Below are positions 41,525 to 49,895 of a stretch of 64,000 nucleotides of DNA, in pieces (the first letter of the stretch is position 1; the number at the start of each line of letters is the position of its first letter). The notes under the pieces are model-generated. The model did not search any database. It saw nothing but the letters and a program-made list of their open reading frames with translations, and was not told the origin of the DNA. Made by a program: the position numbers and the translations under genes. Source of the stretch: an uncultured Lachnospiraceae bacterium (lineage in GTDB: Bacteria > Bacillota > Clostridia > Lachnospirales > Lachnospiraceae); the NCBI GenBank assembly GCA_910586255.1, contig CAJUHR010000003.1:62001-126000 (forward strand), in the 5' to 3' direction.

Positions 41525-41803
41525 CTATCCGAACAAATCGCTGTGCGTCCCCGTTCGGGATAACGTCAGCACCAGTACATTATCCTCAATACGGTAGATC
41601 AAAAGCCAGTCTGAAAGAATGTGACATTCCCGGTGTCCAACCCAATTCCCGGACAGGCTGTGGTCCTTGTTCTTTTCGGGTAGCGTTTCGCCGCGGGACA
41701 GCGCACGAATAATATCGTCCAGTAGCGAAATGTCTAAATGGCGCTTTATTGCCTGTTTGTAGTCTTTTTTGAACTGTGTTGTCCAAACAATATCCAGTTT
41801 CAT
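41525..41803 (-). CDS. yafQ: YafQ-family mRNA interferase toxin
   Basis: 92 residues of the RelE/YafQ fold. The C-terminal half (SGNWVGHRECHILSDWLLIYRI, split as GNWVGHRECHI and DWLLIYRI, then TLSRTGTHSDLFG) carries the His, Asp and terminal Phe residues used by YafQ to cut mRNA on the ribosome. It starts inside the last four bases of the antitoxin gene, so the two are translationally coupled. The pair is on the opposite strand to its surroundings. It looks intact and functional. Confidence 0.9.
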   Translation of the reverse strand: MKLDIVWTTQFKKDYKQAIKRHLDISLLDDIIRALSRGETLPEKNKDHSLSGNWVGHRECHILSDWLLIYRIEDNVLVLTLSRTGTHSDLFG

Positions 41804-42075
41804 CGTTTCAACTCCCGAAGGGCTTCTTCTACATCAGAATAATGCTTCGCATTGGGATCATGGACAATTCGCTCGGCCTCCAACATAGCAGCAATGGTTT
41901 CTTTGTTGGGCTGTTCCAGTCTGACCTCGAAAGGCAGTCCTCCCACACGAAGCGATTGCCGAAGGAACACATTGATAGCAGTGGTGAGTGTCATTCCAAG
42001 CTCACCATAAAGCAATTCGCACTGCTTTTTTATGTCACTGTCCATGCGGACGCTGAAATTTGTGGTATCTGCCAT
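41800..42075 (-). CDS. dinJ: RelB/DinJ-family antitoxin
   Basis: 91 residues from the ATG at 42075 (complement), preceded by AAAGGGG. The N-terminus (TTNFSVRMDSDIKKQCE, LGMTLTTAINVFLRQSL) is the ribbon-helix-helix DNA-binding domain of DinJ. The C-terminus is the acidic/helical toxin wrap. It should repress its own promoter at 42108-42136, where a TTTGCAATGCAAA palindrome sits between the -35 and -10 boxes. An upstream in-frame ATG at 42093 has a poorer ribosome site. Confidence 0.9.
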   Translation of the reverse strand: MADTTNFSVRMDSDIKKQCELLYGELGMTLTTAINVFLRQSLRVGGLPFEVRLEQPNKETIAAMLEAERIVHDPNAKHYSDVEEALRELKR

Positions 42076-42107
42076 AAGGGCAACCCCTTTCATACTTGAT
42101 TGCGTCT

Positions 42108-42136
42108 ATTATACGTCATTTGCAATGCAAAATCAA
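42108..42136 (-). promoter_or_regulatory. toxin-antitoxin promoter with operator palindrome
   Basis: Read on the minus strand, TTGATT (42131-42136) and TATAAT (42108-42113) are 17 bases apart. The spacer overlaps the exact palindrome TTTGCAATGCAAA (42119-42131), a likely antitoxin binding site. Confidence 0.65.
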
Positions 42137-42342
42137 CTCAACAAATGGATAATTTGCAGATTTTTCTGAACGGTTACAGTTTGTCTAATCATAAATCAAT
42201 TCATTCTGATTCTGCTCAAATCGCATTACAATCACCCCATCAATATTACCGTGCTATCCAACCATAATGTCCTTGCACTGCCGCCCGAAACAAGGTAAAA
42301 TAAGAATTAACTTTAAATCTGAAGAAAAGGAAGGTAATAGTT

Positions 42343-42762
42343 ATGAAGGACGTGAATTGCGCGTATTGCATGCAAGGAGAATTGGTGGCTAAGTTTGCAT
42401 ATCCGATCTGCAAGATGGATACCGGATTTTTGTATGTATTTAAGGAGCAGAGCCATCCGGGCCGTCTGATTCTGGCTCATGACAAGCATATCAGCGAGAT
42501 GATCGAGCTGACGGACGAGGAGCGTAACGCGTTTTTTGCCGATGTGGCCAAGGCGGCAAGGGCGATTCATAAGGTGTATCAGCCCAATAAGGTGAATTAC
42601 GGCGCATACGGGGACACGGGCTGCCATCTGCATATGCATCTGGTTCCCAAGTATGAGGGCGGACCGGAGTGGGGCGGTGTGTTTGAGATGAACCCGGGCA
42701 AGGTTCTTTTGACGGATGAAGAGTATGAGGCCATTGCGGAGAAGATACGGCAGGCGCTGTGA
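42343..42762 (+). CDS. HIT-family nucleotide-binding protein
   Basis: 139 residues of the histidine-triad family. The triad is seen in CHLHMHLVPK near residue 90, and RLILAHDKHISEM matches the conserved upstream strand. An N-terminal CAYC pair could bind metal. HIT proteins hydrolyse AMP-linked or dinucleoside polyphosphate substrates in the cytoplasm. AAGGAAGG precedes the ATG. The next gene starts 30 bases downstream, so they may share a transcript, although the functions look unrelated. Confidence 0.9.
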   Translation: MKDVNCAYCMQGELVAKFAYPICKMDTGFLYVFKEQSHPGRLILAHDKHISEMIELTDEERNAFFADVAKAARAIHKVYQPNKVNYGAYGDTGCHLHMHLVPKYEGGPEWGGVFEMNPGKVLLTDEEYEAIAEKIRQAL

Positions 42763-42792
42763 CTGCATCAATCGAGGGAGTAAGCAGATTTC

Positions 42793-44757
42793 ATGAAATT
42801 TGTAGATTTAAAATGCCCCAACTGCGGGGGAAAGCTAGAGCCGGTGGAGGGGAATCCGAAAATCGTCATCTGCGAATATTGCGGCAGCCAGTATGTGCTG
42901 GAGGAGGACAAGGTGATCAATTATCATGTCCATCAGCACGTGGCGCCGGACAACAGCAGCTACAGAACCGCGGATTCGTCTGCAAACCTTTCGGGGATAT
43001 TGGCGGCGGCCGGGATTCTTATGGGGCTTGTGCTTTTGTTCGGGGTGGGGATCTATACGGCAAGCAAGGATAAAACAGCTTCCCGGGATATGAATCTTTC
43101 GTCCTATTCCGGGGTGTCAGATTTTTCAGGTGACGCAGAGTCGAGAGAGGAAGTGGCAGAGCGCTCTCACTCACCCTTTTATTATCCGTTGGTGGAGGGA
43201 ATCTACGGCAAGGAGGCCGATTCTCTGAACGAGACCGACCAGGAGCGGCTGCAATATATCAGCATTACCACAGGGCGGGATATTTTTTACGTGGATTACA
43301 GCTTTGCGGACCCTTACGGAGACCAGGAGCCGGATATCCGTCATCTGGAATTGAAGCCGGAGGATTGGAATACGGATGATCTGGCGGAATTTCCAAGGCT
43401 TGCCAAGGTGGAGTTGTCTTACCGGTGGGCGGACGGGGAGGTTCTTGCGAAGCTTGAGCATTTAAAGGGGCTGGCTTGCTATGGGGCAAGCCCCGGAGAG
43501 CTGGCCCAGTGGCTTGATCCGGGACAGCTGATTGAACTTAGGCTGGACGGGCCGGAGGATCTGGAAGGGCTTTCCGCTTTTGAGAATCTGGAAATCCTGG
43601 CTCTTGAGGATGTGGAAGCACCGGATATCCGGCAGCTGGCCGCCATGAAGAAGCTTCGCTCTTTAAGGATCGTGGAGGATGAACCGGACAGGGATCCTTT
43701 TTCCGATTCTCCTCCCTCACGAACCTTAACCGATTATTCCGCCATCTCCGTGCTTACAGAGCTTAACCGGCTGGAACTGGAGTCCTCCGCTATCCGGGAA
43801 GTGAGCTTTTTGAAATCCCTTGGAAACCTGGCGGAATTGTCTCTTTCCGACACAGAGGCTATCAGCCTGGAGCCTTTAGGGGAGCTTTCCCAGCTGTCCT
43901 CACTGTGTATAAAGGATAATTCTTCGGTGAAGGATTATGGCTTTATTTCAAGACTGACAGGCCTTAAACGCCTTACGATTGATAAGGATACCTCTCAGCC
44001 GGACCCGGATCTGTCCGGTCTGGGGCAGCTTATGGAGCTGGATGTCAGCGGGTTTATGTCAGTTGCCTCCCTGGGGGGCTTAAAGAGCCTAAAGAGCCTT
44101 TCGCTTCACGGCTGCAATATTGATGAGATTCAGGCTCTCTCCTCCCTTTCCGGCCTGGAAAGCCTGACCTGCTATTCCGTGTGGACCTATGCAAAGCCTC
44201 TCAGAAACGTTGGCTTTTTGGACGGAATGACCAGTCTTAAGTATCTTGATTTTTGCGGGAGCAAGGTGAAGGACAGATGGGGCGGATATGGAAATAAGAT
44301 GGAGATTTACGGAGATATTTCCAATGTGTTGAATCATCCGGGCCTGGAGGAGCTGTATCTGAATGAGTGCATGTTCGGTCTTGAATTTGACAGGCTGGCG
44401 GACAATCCGACTCTTAAGGTGCTTGAGATGAAGGAGGTCAGCATTAAGAAAAATATCCGGGTGGAATCCTACTCAGGAATAACAGATGTGTGGTACGATG
44501 ACGTGTCTATGGATGAGAATATCCGGTTTTTGACTCATTTTCCGGGCCTTCAAGAGCTGTACCTGGATGGAAATCAGCTGACGGATATCCAGTTTGCCGC
44601 AGAGCTTAAGAGCCTGGAGCGCTTTAGCATTAATAATAATTATGTGACGGATTTGGGGCCGCTTAATCAGGCAGAGAATCTGAAATATCTGGATGTGCGG
44701 CAAAATCCGATCAACAACTCCATTGACGCGGGAGATTCAGTGGAGGTTATCCGGTAA
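42793..44757 (+). CDS. zinc-ribbon, single-helix, leucine-rich-repeat protein
   Basis: 654 residues. A TFIIB-type ribbon (C8-x2-C11 and C28-x2-C31; CPNCGGKLEP ... CEYCGSQYV) is followed by one membrane helix (about 68-90, LSGILAAAGILMGLVLLFGVGIY split around LLFG) and a 560-residue outside region. That region holds about 15 leucine-rich repeats of internalin style (LAELSLSDTEAISLEPLGEL, LKYLDFCGSKV, LQELYLDGNQLTDIQFAAEL, LKYLDVRQNPI). The ribbon is like those of the island proteins at 18402 and 20834. A cytoplasmic ribbon coupled to an external LRR suggests signalling or scaffolding across the membrane (inference). Confidence 0.8.
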   Translation: MKFVDLKCPNCGGKLEPVEGNPKIVICEYCGSQYVLEEDKVINYHVHQHVAPDNSSYRTADSSANLSGILAAAGILMGLVLLFGVGIYTASKDKTASRDMNLSSYSGVSDFSGDAESREEVAERSHSPFYYPLVEGIYGKEADSLNETDQERLQYISITTGRDIFYVDYSFADPYGDQEPDIRHLELKPEDWNTDDLAEFPRLAKVELSYRWADGEVLAKLEHLKGLACYGASPGELAQWLDPGQLIELRLDGPEDLEGLSAFENLEILALEDVEAPDIRQLAAMKKLRSLRIVEDEPDRDPFSDSPPSRTLTDYSAISVLTELNRLELESSAIREVSFLKSLGNLAELSLSDTEAISLEPLGELSQLSSLCIKDNSSVKDYGFISRLTGLKRLTIDKDTSQPDPDLSGLGQLMELDVSGFMSVASLGGLKSLKSLSLHGCNIDEIQALSSLSGLESLTCYSVWTYAKPLRNVGFLDGMTSLKYLDFCGSKVKDRWGGYGNKMEIYGDISNVLNHPGLEELYLNECMFGLEFDRLADNPTLKVLEMKEVSIKKNIRVESYSGITDVWYDDVSMDENIRFLTHFPGLQELYLDGNQLTDIQFAAELKSLERFSINNNYVTDLGPLNQAENLKYLDVRQNPINNSIDAGDSVEVIR

Positions 44758-44796
44758 CATTATTGCCATAGATAGTGTAATGGGAGGTGGTTACAG

Positions 44797-45078
44797 GTGG
44801 GAGAGGACAGACAGGAACGGCCAGGGCCAGAGACGCGGATTGCGGTAATAGGAATTATTGTGGAAAAGATGGATTCGGCGGGAAAGGTTAATGAGATTCT
44901 TCACCAGTATAATACATATATTATCGGACGGATGGGGCTTCCCTACAGGGAAAAGCAGGTGAATATTATCAGTGTGGTTCTGGACGCGCCTGCAGATATT
45001 ATAAGCGCCGTATCGGGGAAGCTGGGACGCCTGCCGGGAGTCAGCTCCAAGGCGCTGTATTCCCGGCAGACAGGATAA
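44797..45078 (+). CDS. TM1266-type iron-only hydrogenase system regulator
   Basis: 93 residues from a GTG at 44797. The sequence TRIAVIGIIVEKMDSAGKVNEIL ... YIIGRMGLPYRE ... INIISVVLDAP-like strands and the closing LGRLPGVSSKALYS match the small ACT/NikR-like TM1266 proteins, usually found beside hydrogenase maturation (hyd) genes. No hydrogenase gene is in this window. GGAGGTGG lies upstream. A strong terminator follows at 45139. Confidence 0.85.
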   Translation: MGEDRQERPGPETRIAVIGIIVEKMDSAGKVNEILHQYNTYIIGRMGLPYREKQVNIISVVLDAPADIISAVSGKLGRLPGVSSKALYSRQTG

Positions 45079-45138
45079 AGAGGACCACTCCTGTCCTGCC
45101 ATAAAATAGGGCTGCAAACAAAATAGAGCTGCAAAGAA

Positions 45139-45179
45139 AAGAAACCGAGGAATATTTTAAATCCCCGGTTTCTTTTTTT
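45139..45179 (+). terminator. intrinsic terminator after the TM1266-like gene
   Basis: AGAAACCGAGG (45140-45150) pairs with CCCCGGTTTCT (45163-45172), followed by TTTTTTT. The A-rich left flank could make it act on the minus-strand gene as well. Confidence 0.85.
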
Positions 45180-45231
45180 CGCGCCATGAGCCCACGATAT
45201 TTGCCGCGCTGCTTGCAAAAATAAACGGGGT

Positions 45232-45408
45232 TTAGTCTCCCCCAGGCCCGTCCCGGCGGGGACGGGAGGATTCAGGAAGAGGTTCCACGTTCTGATAATA
45301 GGAATTCATATCCTCTTTTGGGATATCTCCATCACCATAGGAGTCATTTTTTGTATTTGCCGTGGGGGCTGGGCCTGTCCGGTGACAGTTACTGAAATTT
45401 TGCGCCAT
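45232..45408 (-). CDS. small hypothetical protein (58 residues)
   Basis: A short minus-strand frame starting ATG at 45408, with an exact GGAGGT ribosome site 7-8 bases upstream, and ending TAA at 45232. The protein starts MAQNFSNCHRTGPAPTANTK and continues with a polar, Pro/Asp/Ser-rich sequence ending DGPGGD. There is no membrane helix and only one Cys. No family is recognised. The strong ribosome site, the good length for its AT content and the facing terminator favour a real gene; a disordered small protein is likely. Confidence 0.5.
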   Translation of the reverse strand: MAQNFSNCHRTGPAPTANTKNDSYGDGDIPKEDMNSYYQNVEPLPESSRPRRDGPGGD

Positions 45409-45610
45409 CTGTAATTACCTCCGTTTCTGTATTGCGGTTCCATTGCATAGTATACCCATGTAGAATCAAAATCAGCTGGCAGAATCTGGAAGGACCTTGG
45501 AAATCCCTTCTGGTTTTGCCAGGCTTCTCCTAGTTATTTTCCATGATTTATGTGGTATGATGGTTTTGTAACAGAAATGTAATATTTTAGAAACATAAGG
45601 AGGAAATACC

Positions 45611-46555
45611 ATGAGAAAATTGCCATTTTATGTGTGTACAGCCGCAGCAATTTTGGCTGCCGGGACAATGACTGGAACTGCATATGGAGCGACTGCCGGT
45701 ACATATAATATTCCTGGGGGAAGAGCGGTTGTCATAGGAGGAAGCGGTCTGGATGATTTAAAAAGCGTAATGGGGCAGCTTCGGGGAAATACCGGATGCG
45801 GGAACGACTGGTTTTCGGGAACCGGGAATAATGCATGCGGGAACGACTGGTTTTCAGGAACCGGGAATAATGCATGTGGGAATAACCAGACTTTTGGAAA
45901 CGGGAATTGCCAGGGAGACTGGAATACGGTGTTGGATTGGTGGTGTGGAAATTCGGGATGCGATAATTGGGGAGGTGGCCAGAATAAGCCATGTACCCCG
46001 GATAAGCCGGACATACCAGATAAGCCGGACACCCCGGATAAACCGGACATTCCGGATAAACCGGGCACTCCGGACAAGCCGGACATTCCGGATAAACCGG
46101 GCACTCCGGACAAGCCGGATGTTCCCAATAAGCCAGGCAAACCAGATCTGCCGGAACAGCCGGGAAATGACAGCAGCCAAGACGCCTTTGCGGCACAGGT
46201 AGTGGATTTGGTAAACGTAGAGCGCTCAAAGGCGGGGCTTTCTACTCTCAAGCTTCATACGGGAGCGGAGGCAGCGGCCATGGTGCGGGCCCGGGAGATT
46301 GAGAGAAGCTTTTCCCACACCCGTCCCAATGGCAGCAGCTTTTATACCGCCTTACAGGAAGCGGGAATCACCTACCAGTCAGCAGGGGAGAACATTGCCT
46401 ACGGACAGACAAGTGCCCAGGAGGTAATGAATGTCTGGATGAACAGCTCCGGCCACAGAGCCAATATTTTGAGCGGAAATTATACCTCCATTGCAGTGGC
46501 TCATTATCGAAGCGCTTCGGGGGTGGATTACTGGGTGCAGCTGTTTTTGCGGTGA
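45611..46555 (+). CDS. secreted CAP/SCP-domain protein with Pro-rich repeat stalk
   Basis: 314 residues. A signal peptide (about 1-26) is followed by two copies of a 14-residue ACGNDWFSGTGNN unit, then a stalk of about a dozen PDKPDIPDKPGTP-type units (about 128-190). The C-terminal CAP domain (about 198-314) has VDLVNVERSKAGLSTLKLH, FSHTRPNGSSF, GENIAYGQTSAQEVMNVWM and SSGHRANIL, the conserved His and Glu positions of bacterial CAP proteins (YkwD-like). There is no sorting signal. The stalk probably crosses the wall. AAGGAGG precedes the ATG. The neighbouring SOD gene is convergent. Confidence 0.88.
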   Translation: MRKLPFYVCTAAAILAAGTMTGTAYGATAGTYNIPGGRAVVIGGSGLDDLKSVMGQLRGNTGCGNDWFSGTGNNACGNDWFSGTGNNACGNNQTFGNGNCQGDWNTVLDWWCGNSGCDNWGGGQNKPCTPDKPDIPDKPDTPDKPDIPDKPGTPDKPDIPDKPGTPDKPDVPNKPGKPDLPEQPGNDSSQDAFAAQVVDLVNVERSKAGLSTLKLHTGAEAAAMVRAREIERSFSHTRPNGSSFYTALQEAGITYQSAGENIAYGQTSAQEVMNVWMNSSGHRANILSGNYTSIAVAHYRSASGVDYWVQLFLR

Positions 46556-46576
46556 TGCATACAGGCAGCAAAGGTT

Positions 46577-47077
46577 TTACCGGCGGTTCCCAAGGATGAT
46601 GCCGCAGGCAATTTTTTGTCCGGAATCACCGGAAGGCTGAGAGGTGAAATCATCCCGGTTTTGGTGGATAACAATGGAGCGGTTGAGGATATCCCGAAGC
46701 TGGAAGCGCTTGTCATAAAAAGCGGTCCAGGCATAGCCCTGGTTTCCCATAAGTGGAATGAGATCACCCAAATGATCCGGATGCAGACTATCATCGGAGC
46801 GATAGTGCTCACCGGTTCTGGAAAATCCCTGGGAGCAGTCACCATACTCGTGAATGTGAATCCCGTAAAAGTTGGTGCTTCCCTGAGTGGTAATACCCGG
46901 AAGATTAAAAATTTCCGCCTCGATCAGAATCCCTCCATAGGGAGTCTCATAGAATTTGACCAGGCCGCTGATTTCGGGAAAGCTGTCTCCTCCCTGAACC
47001 CATGCGGTTGCCTGTGGCTGGTTTTCCTCAAGAATATGGATGAAAGCCAGCCGCGGAGAAGGTTGTCGATATGCCAT
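46577..47077 (-). CDS. Cu/Zn superoxide dismutase family protein, no signal peptide
   Basis: 166 residues. All metal ligands of Cu/Zn SOD appear in order: His-x-His in GIHIHEYGDC, the bridging His in GEHYR, two further His in LHPDHLGDL with its Asp, and the late His in SIVIHQNRDD. The disulfide Cys pair (GDCS and KIACGI) is present. Bacterial SodC enzymes are normally exported, but no signal peptide is seen, so the protein may act in the cytoplasm of this anaerobe. It ends 22 bases from the CAP gene, convergent with it. Confidence 0.88.
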   Translation of the reverse strand: MAYRQPSPRLAFIHILEENQPQATAWVQGGDSFPEISGLVKFYETPYGGILIEAEIFNLPGITTQGSTNFYGIHIHEYGDCSQGFSRTGEHYRSDDSLHPDHLGDLIPLMGNQGYAWTAFYDKRFQLRDILNRSIVIHQNRDDFTSQPSGDSGQKIACGIILGNRR

Positions 47078-47178
47078 TCTGTTGGTTTCCTTTAAGTCAG
47101 GTTTGATGTAGTATATGCAGGGGAACGAGAGCTTTGTGAAAAATATACGGGGAAATTCCAGGCGCTTTCTTTTTTAGC

Positions 47179-47213
47179 TGAGCAGACATACTCCATAGGG
47201 GGATGTCTGCTCA
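47179..47213. promoter_or_regulatory. perfect stem-loop in the divergent SOD/LRR intergenic region
   Basis: TGAGCAGACAT (47179-47189) and ATGTCTGCTCA (47203-47213) are exact complements around a 13-base loop. The region lies upstream of both the minus-strand SOD gene and the plus-strand LRR gene, so it may be an operator or a leader structure. Confidence 0.5.
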
Positions 47214-47225
47214 ATTTATTTGTCG

Positions 47226-47251
47226 CGTTTACAGGTACCTGTGAACAGTAA
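47226..47251. repeat. partial inverted copy of the 17074 element end
   Basis: The reverse complement reads TTACTGTTCACAGGTACCTG and then TAAACG, matching the end of the multi-hairpin element at 17074-17100 except for one missing C and one base change. Only this end is present. Confidence 0.6.
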
Positions 47252-47291
47252 CCGTCTTTTTTCCATGTAAAGCAAAAAAACAGGAGAATTA

Positions 47292-47321
47292 TTTAGAATA
47301 TCGGGAAAAATATGTTATACT
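47292..47321 (+). promoter_or_regulatory. candidate promoter for the LRR/VWA/MoxR genes
   Basis: TTTAGA (47292-47297) and TATACT (47316-47321) are 18 bases apart, 48 bases upstream of the start codon at 47369. Confidence 0.45.
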
Positions 47322-47368
47322 TTAAATGCTGTACAAAACCGCAGGCAAGGGAGAGACAAGGTAAAATC

Positions 47369-48535
47369 ATGGAATTTTCTTATACGGCAGTCAAGGATAC
47401 CATACGGATAGATAAAGTTGTAAGTCCCCGGGAAACGGTAATGATTCCGGAGATGATCGAGGGCCTTCCTGTGACGGAATTGGGACCTTATGTGCTGGCG
47501 GAAAGTCCGGTGGAGGAATTATGGCTGCCTGCCCGGCTGAAAAAGATTGGCGCCTATGGATTTTACAACTGTGAAAGGCTTAAGATGATTCACGCCAGCA
47601 GCAGGACCACGGATCTGGGAGCAGGGCTTTTTGCAGGAACCTCCAATGTGGGATTTTTGGATATTACGGTGTTTGAGGGGGAAAAATCCAACTTAAAGGA
47701 GCTGCTTTCCGAGCTGCGGCAGACCTTGCGGGTGAGGCTTAATATACGCGAGGAAATAAAAGCAGGAGAGTATGAGGAAAAAGCGCAGGTCCGGCTGATT
47801 TTTCCCGAATATTATGAGGAATCGGTGGAGAATACACCGGCACGAATCCTGTACATTGAGACTCATGGCTGCGGTCACAGATATCGGTACTGCTTTGCGG
47901 GAACCCGGTTTCAGTATACAGGCTATGATGAGCTGTTTCCCCACGTGAAGGTTCAGGAGAAGGAGGCAGTGGTGACAGAGCTGGCCCTTGGCAGGCTTAG
48001 ATACCCCTGGGAACTGTCAGAAAAGCACAGAAAAATGTATGTGGCCTATGTGAGAGAGCATTGGCAGACCGCGGGAAGGTTGGTGCTTGGAGCCGATTTA
48101 CAGGAGGGAAGGATTGGGAAAAATCCGGAGGCGGGCGGGGTTGCCTGGCTGGTTGAGGAGATCTTAGACAGGGAATATACGCAGGAGAACGGAAGCGAGA
48201 TCCCCAAAAACCAAGGGGATCCGCCGTTGGATTTGAAGCTGCAAAGGCTGATTGACGCAGCCTGGCAGGCAGGAAATACGGAGGCGGTCAGCTGGCTGAT
48301 GGATTTTCGGCACCGGAGGCGGAGCTTAAGCGGGATGCAAGAGGAAGCTCAAAAGGAGCAGGGAGACCAGAAGGAGAAGAAAGCTCAAAAGGAGCAGGGA
48401 GACCAGAAGGAGAAGAGAGCTCAGAAGGAGCAGAGAGGCCAGAAAGAGCAGAGAGCTCAAAAGGAGCGGCAGCCAGGACAGACGCCAGGGAGGGAACGGC
48501 AGGAGAGAAAAAAGCCCAGGCGGTTTGAGTTATAG
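47369..48535 (+). CDS. BspA-type leucine-rich-repeat protein with charged C-terminal repeats
   Basis: 388 residues from the ATG at 47369 with AAGG upstream; an earlier frame extension to 47312 has no ribosome site. Residues 1-110 carry BspA-type LRR units (IPEMIEGLPVTELGPYVLAE, LWLPARLKKIGAYGFYNCERL). A middle domain has a Gly/Cys/His-bearing stretch (ETHGCGHRYRYCFAGTRF). The last 60 residues are a 12-residue Lys/Glu/Gln repeat (AQKEQGDQKEKK and variants, about 3.3 copies). No signal peptide is visible, so it is cytoplasmic. It runs into the VWA and MoxR genes and is probably part of that complex. Confidence 0.75.
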   Translation: MEFSYTAVKDTIRIDKVVSPRETVMIPEMIEGLPVTELGPYVLAESPVEELWLPARLKKIGAYGFYNCERLKMIHASSRTTDLGAGLFAGTSNVGFLDITVFEGEKSNLKELLSELRQTLRVRLNIREEIKAGEYEEKAQVRLIFPEYYEESVENTPARILYIETHGCGHRYRYCFAGTRFQYTGYDELFPHVKVQEKEAVVTELALGRLRYPWELSEKHRKMYVAYVREHWQTAGRLVLGADLQEGRIGKNPEAGGVAWLVEEILDREYTQENGSEIPKNQGDPPLDLKLQRLIDAAWQAGNTEAVSWLMDFRHRRRSLSGMQEEAQKEQGDQKEKKAQKEQGDQKEKRAQKEQRGQKEQRAQKERQPGQTPGRERQERKKPRRFEL

Positions 48536-48549
48536 GAAGGAGTACCTGT

Positions 48550-49869
48550 ATGATTGATCCAACAAGGCATCGGCAGCTGGAGGAGCTAAACCAGGTGGAA
48601 TTGTGTGTGAGAATTCTCTCCAATGCCCGGAACGAATTGTATCTGAATATGCGATATCTGGATGTGGCGCTGGGAAGTCTGGGCTATGAGGCGACATCAG
48701 ATTGCCCGGGGGTGGGGACCGATGGCTTTGTGATCTATTACCACCCGGAATTTCTTTGCCGGCTTTTTGGCAGGAGCCGGGTGCTGGTGAACCGTAGCTA
48801 TCTTCACATGGTGCTCCATTGTCTTTTTTGTCATATGGATATCGGGGGAGGCAGGGAGGAAGAGGACTGGAATCTGGCCTGTGATATTGCGGCGGAGTCG
48901 GTGATTGACGGACTGTATTTAAGCTGCGTTCACCGGCAGCCGTCCTTTTACCGGCAGGATTGGTATGGAAGGCTGAGAAAAGAGCTGACCGTGCTTAATG
49001 CCCAGGGAGTTTACCATGTTTTGCAAAAAATGGAGTTGTCAGACACACAAAAGGAGCGCCTGGCAGCAGAGTTTTATGTGGATGACCATGGATACTGGAA
49101 GCTGCCCGGGGAGGAACCCAGGACTTCGGCAGTGCGGCAGAATCAATGGAACAAAAACCGGGACAGACTGCAGACGGAGATGGAGACTCTGGGAAATCAG
49201 CAGGAGGATGACTCAAAAAGCCTTTTGGAGCATGTACAGGTGGAAAACAGGGAACGATATGATTATCGGAAATTTCTGAGAAAGTTTTCCGTGCTGAAAG
49301 AGGAGATGCAGGTGGATCCGGATTCTTTTGATTATGTATTTTACACCTATGGAATGTCCCTTTATGGAAATATGCCCCTGGTTGAGCCTCTTGAGACAAA
49401 GGAAATCAGCCGGATTGAGGATTTTGTGATCGTGATCGATACCTCCATGTCCTGCTCCGGAGAGCTGACGCGGCGGTTTCTGGAGGAAACCTATGATGTG
49501 CTTTGCGAATCAGACAGTTATTTCAGAAAGGTCAATATCCACATAATCCAATGTGATGAGCAGGTGAGGCAGGACGCGCGGATCACCTGTCGGGAGGAGA
49601 TGGAGGCCTACATGAAGGATTTTACCGTTATCGGACAAGGGGGGACGGATTTTCGCCCTGCCTTTGAGTATGTGGATCAGATGCAGGGGCGGGGGGAGTT
49701 TTCTCATCTTCGTGGACTTTTGTATTTTACGGACGGTGAGGGGATTTATCCGGTAAAGCGGCGGGCCTACGATACGGCCTTTGTGTTTGTGAAGGATCAG
49801 TACACGGATATTTCCGTGCCTGCCTGGGCCATGAAGGTGATACTGGAGCCGGAGCAGCTGATGTGCTGA
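48550..49869 (+). CDS. VWA-domain protein with degenerate metallopeptidase-like N-terminus (DUF2201-like)
   Basis: 439 residues. The N-terminal part resembles the putative metallopeptidase half of DUF2201 proteins, but the helix reads LHMVLHCLFCHMD where HExxH would be expected, so the catalytic Glu is missing. The C-terminal von Willebrand A domain has a complete MIDAS site: DTSMS (near residue 298), the Thr in GGTDFRPAFEY and the Asp in FTDGEG. VWA proteins of this sort act with MoxR ATPases as metal-dependent chaperones, and a MoxR gene follows. GGAAGGAG precedes the ATG. Confidence 0.85.
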   Translation: MIDPTRHRQLEELNQVELCVRILSNARNELYLNMRYLDVALGSLGYEATSDCPGVGTDGFVIYYHPEFLCRLFGRSRVLVNRSYLHMVLHCLFCHMDIGGGREEEDWNLACDIAAESVIDGLYLSCVHRQPSFYRQDWYGRLRKELTVLNAQGVYHVLQKMELSDTQKERLAAEFYVDDHGYWKLPGEEPRTSAVRQNQWNKNRDRLQTEMETLGNQQEDDSKSLLEHVQVENRERYDYRKFLRKFSVLKEEMQVDPDSFDYVFYTYGMSLYGNMPLVEPLETKEISRIEDFVIVIDTSMSCSGELTRRFLEETYDVLCESDSYFRKVNIHIIQCDEQVRQDARITCREEMEAYMKDFTVIGQGGTDFRPAFEYVDQMQGRGEFSHLRGLLYFTDGEGIYPVKRRAYDTAFVFVKDQYTDISVPAWAMKVILEPEQLMC

Positions 49870-49895
49870 CGGAAAGGAGGAGACAGCAGGGTACA

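Noticed and set aside
45991..46150. Possible CRISPR-like short repeats
   Set aside because: The units are in-frame coding repeats for Pro/Asp/Lys without distinct spacers, so this is a protein stalk and not a CRISPR array.
45628..46251. Pro/Ser/Gly-repeat minus-strand frame of 207 codons
   Set aside because: It is the mirror of the PDKP repeat region in the CAP protein; the repeat keeps all frames open.
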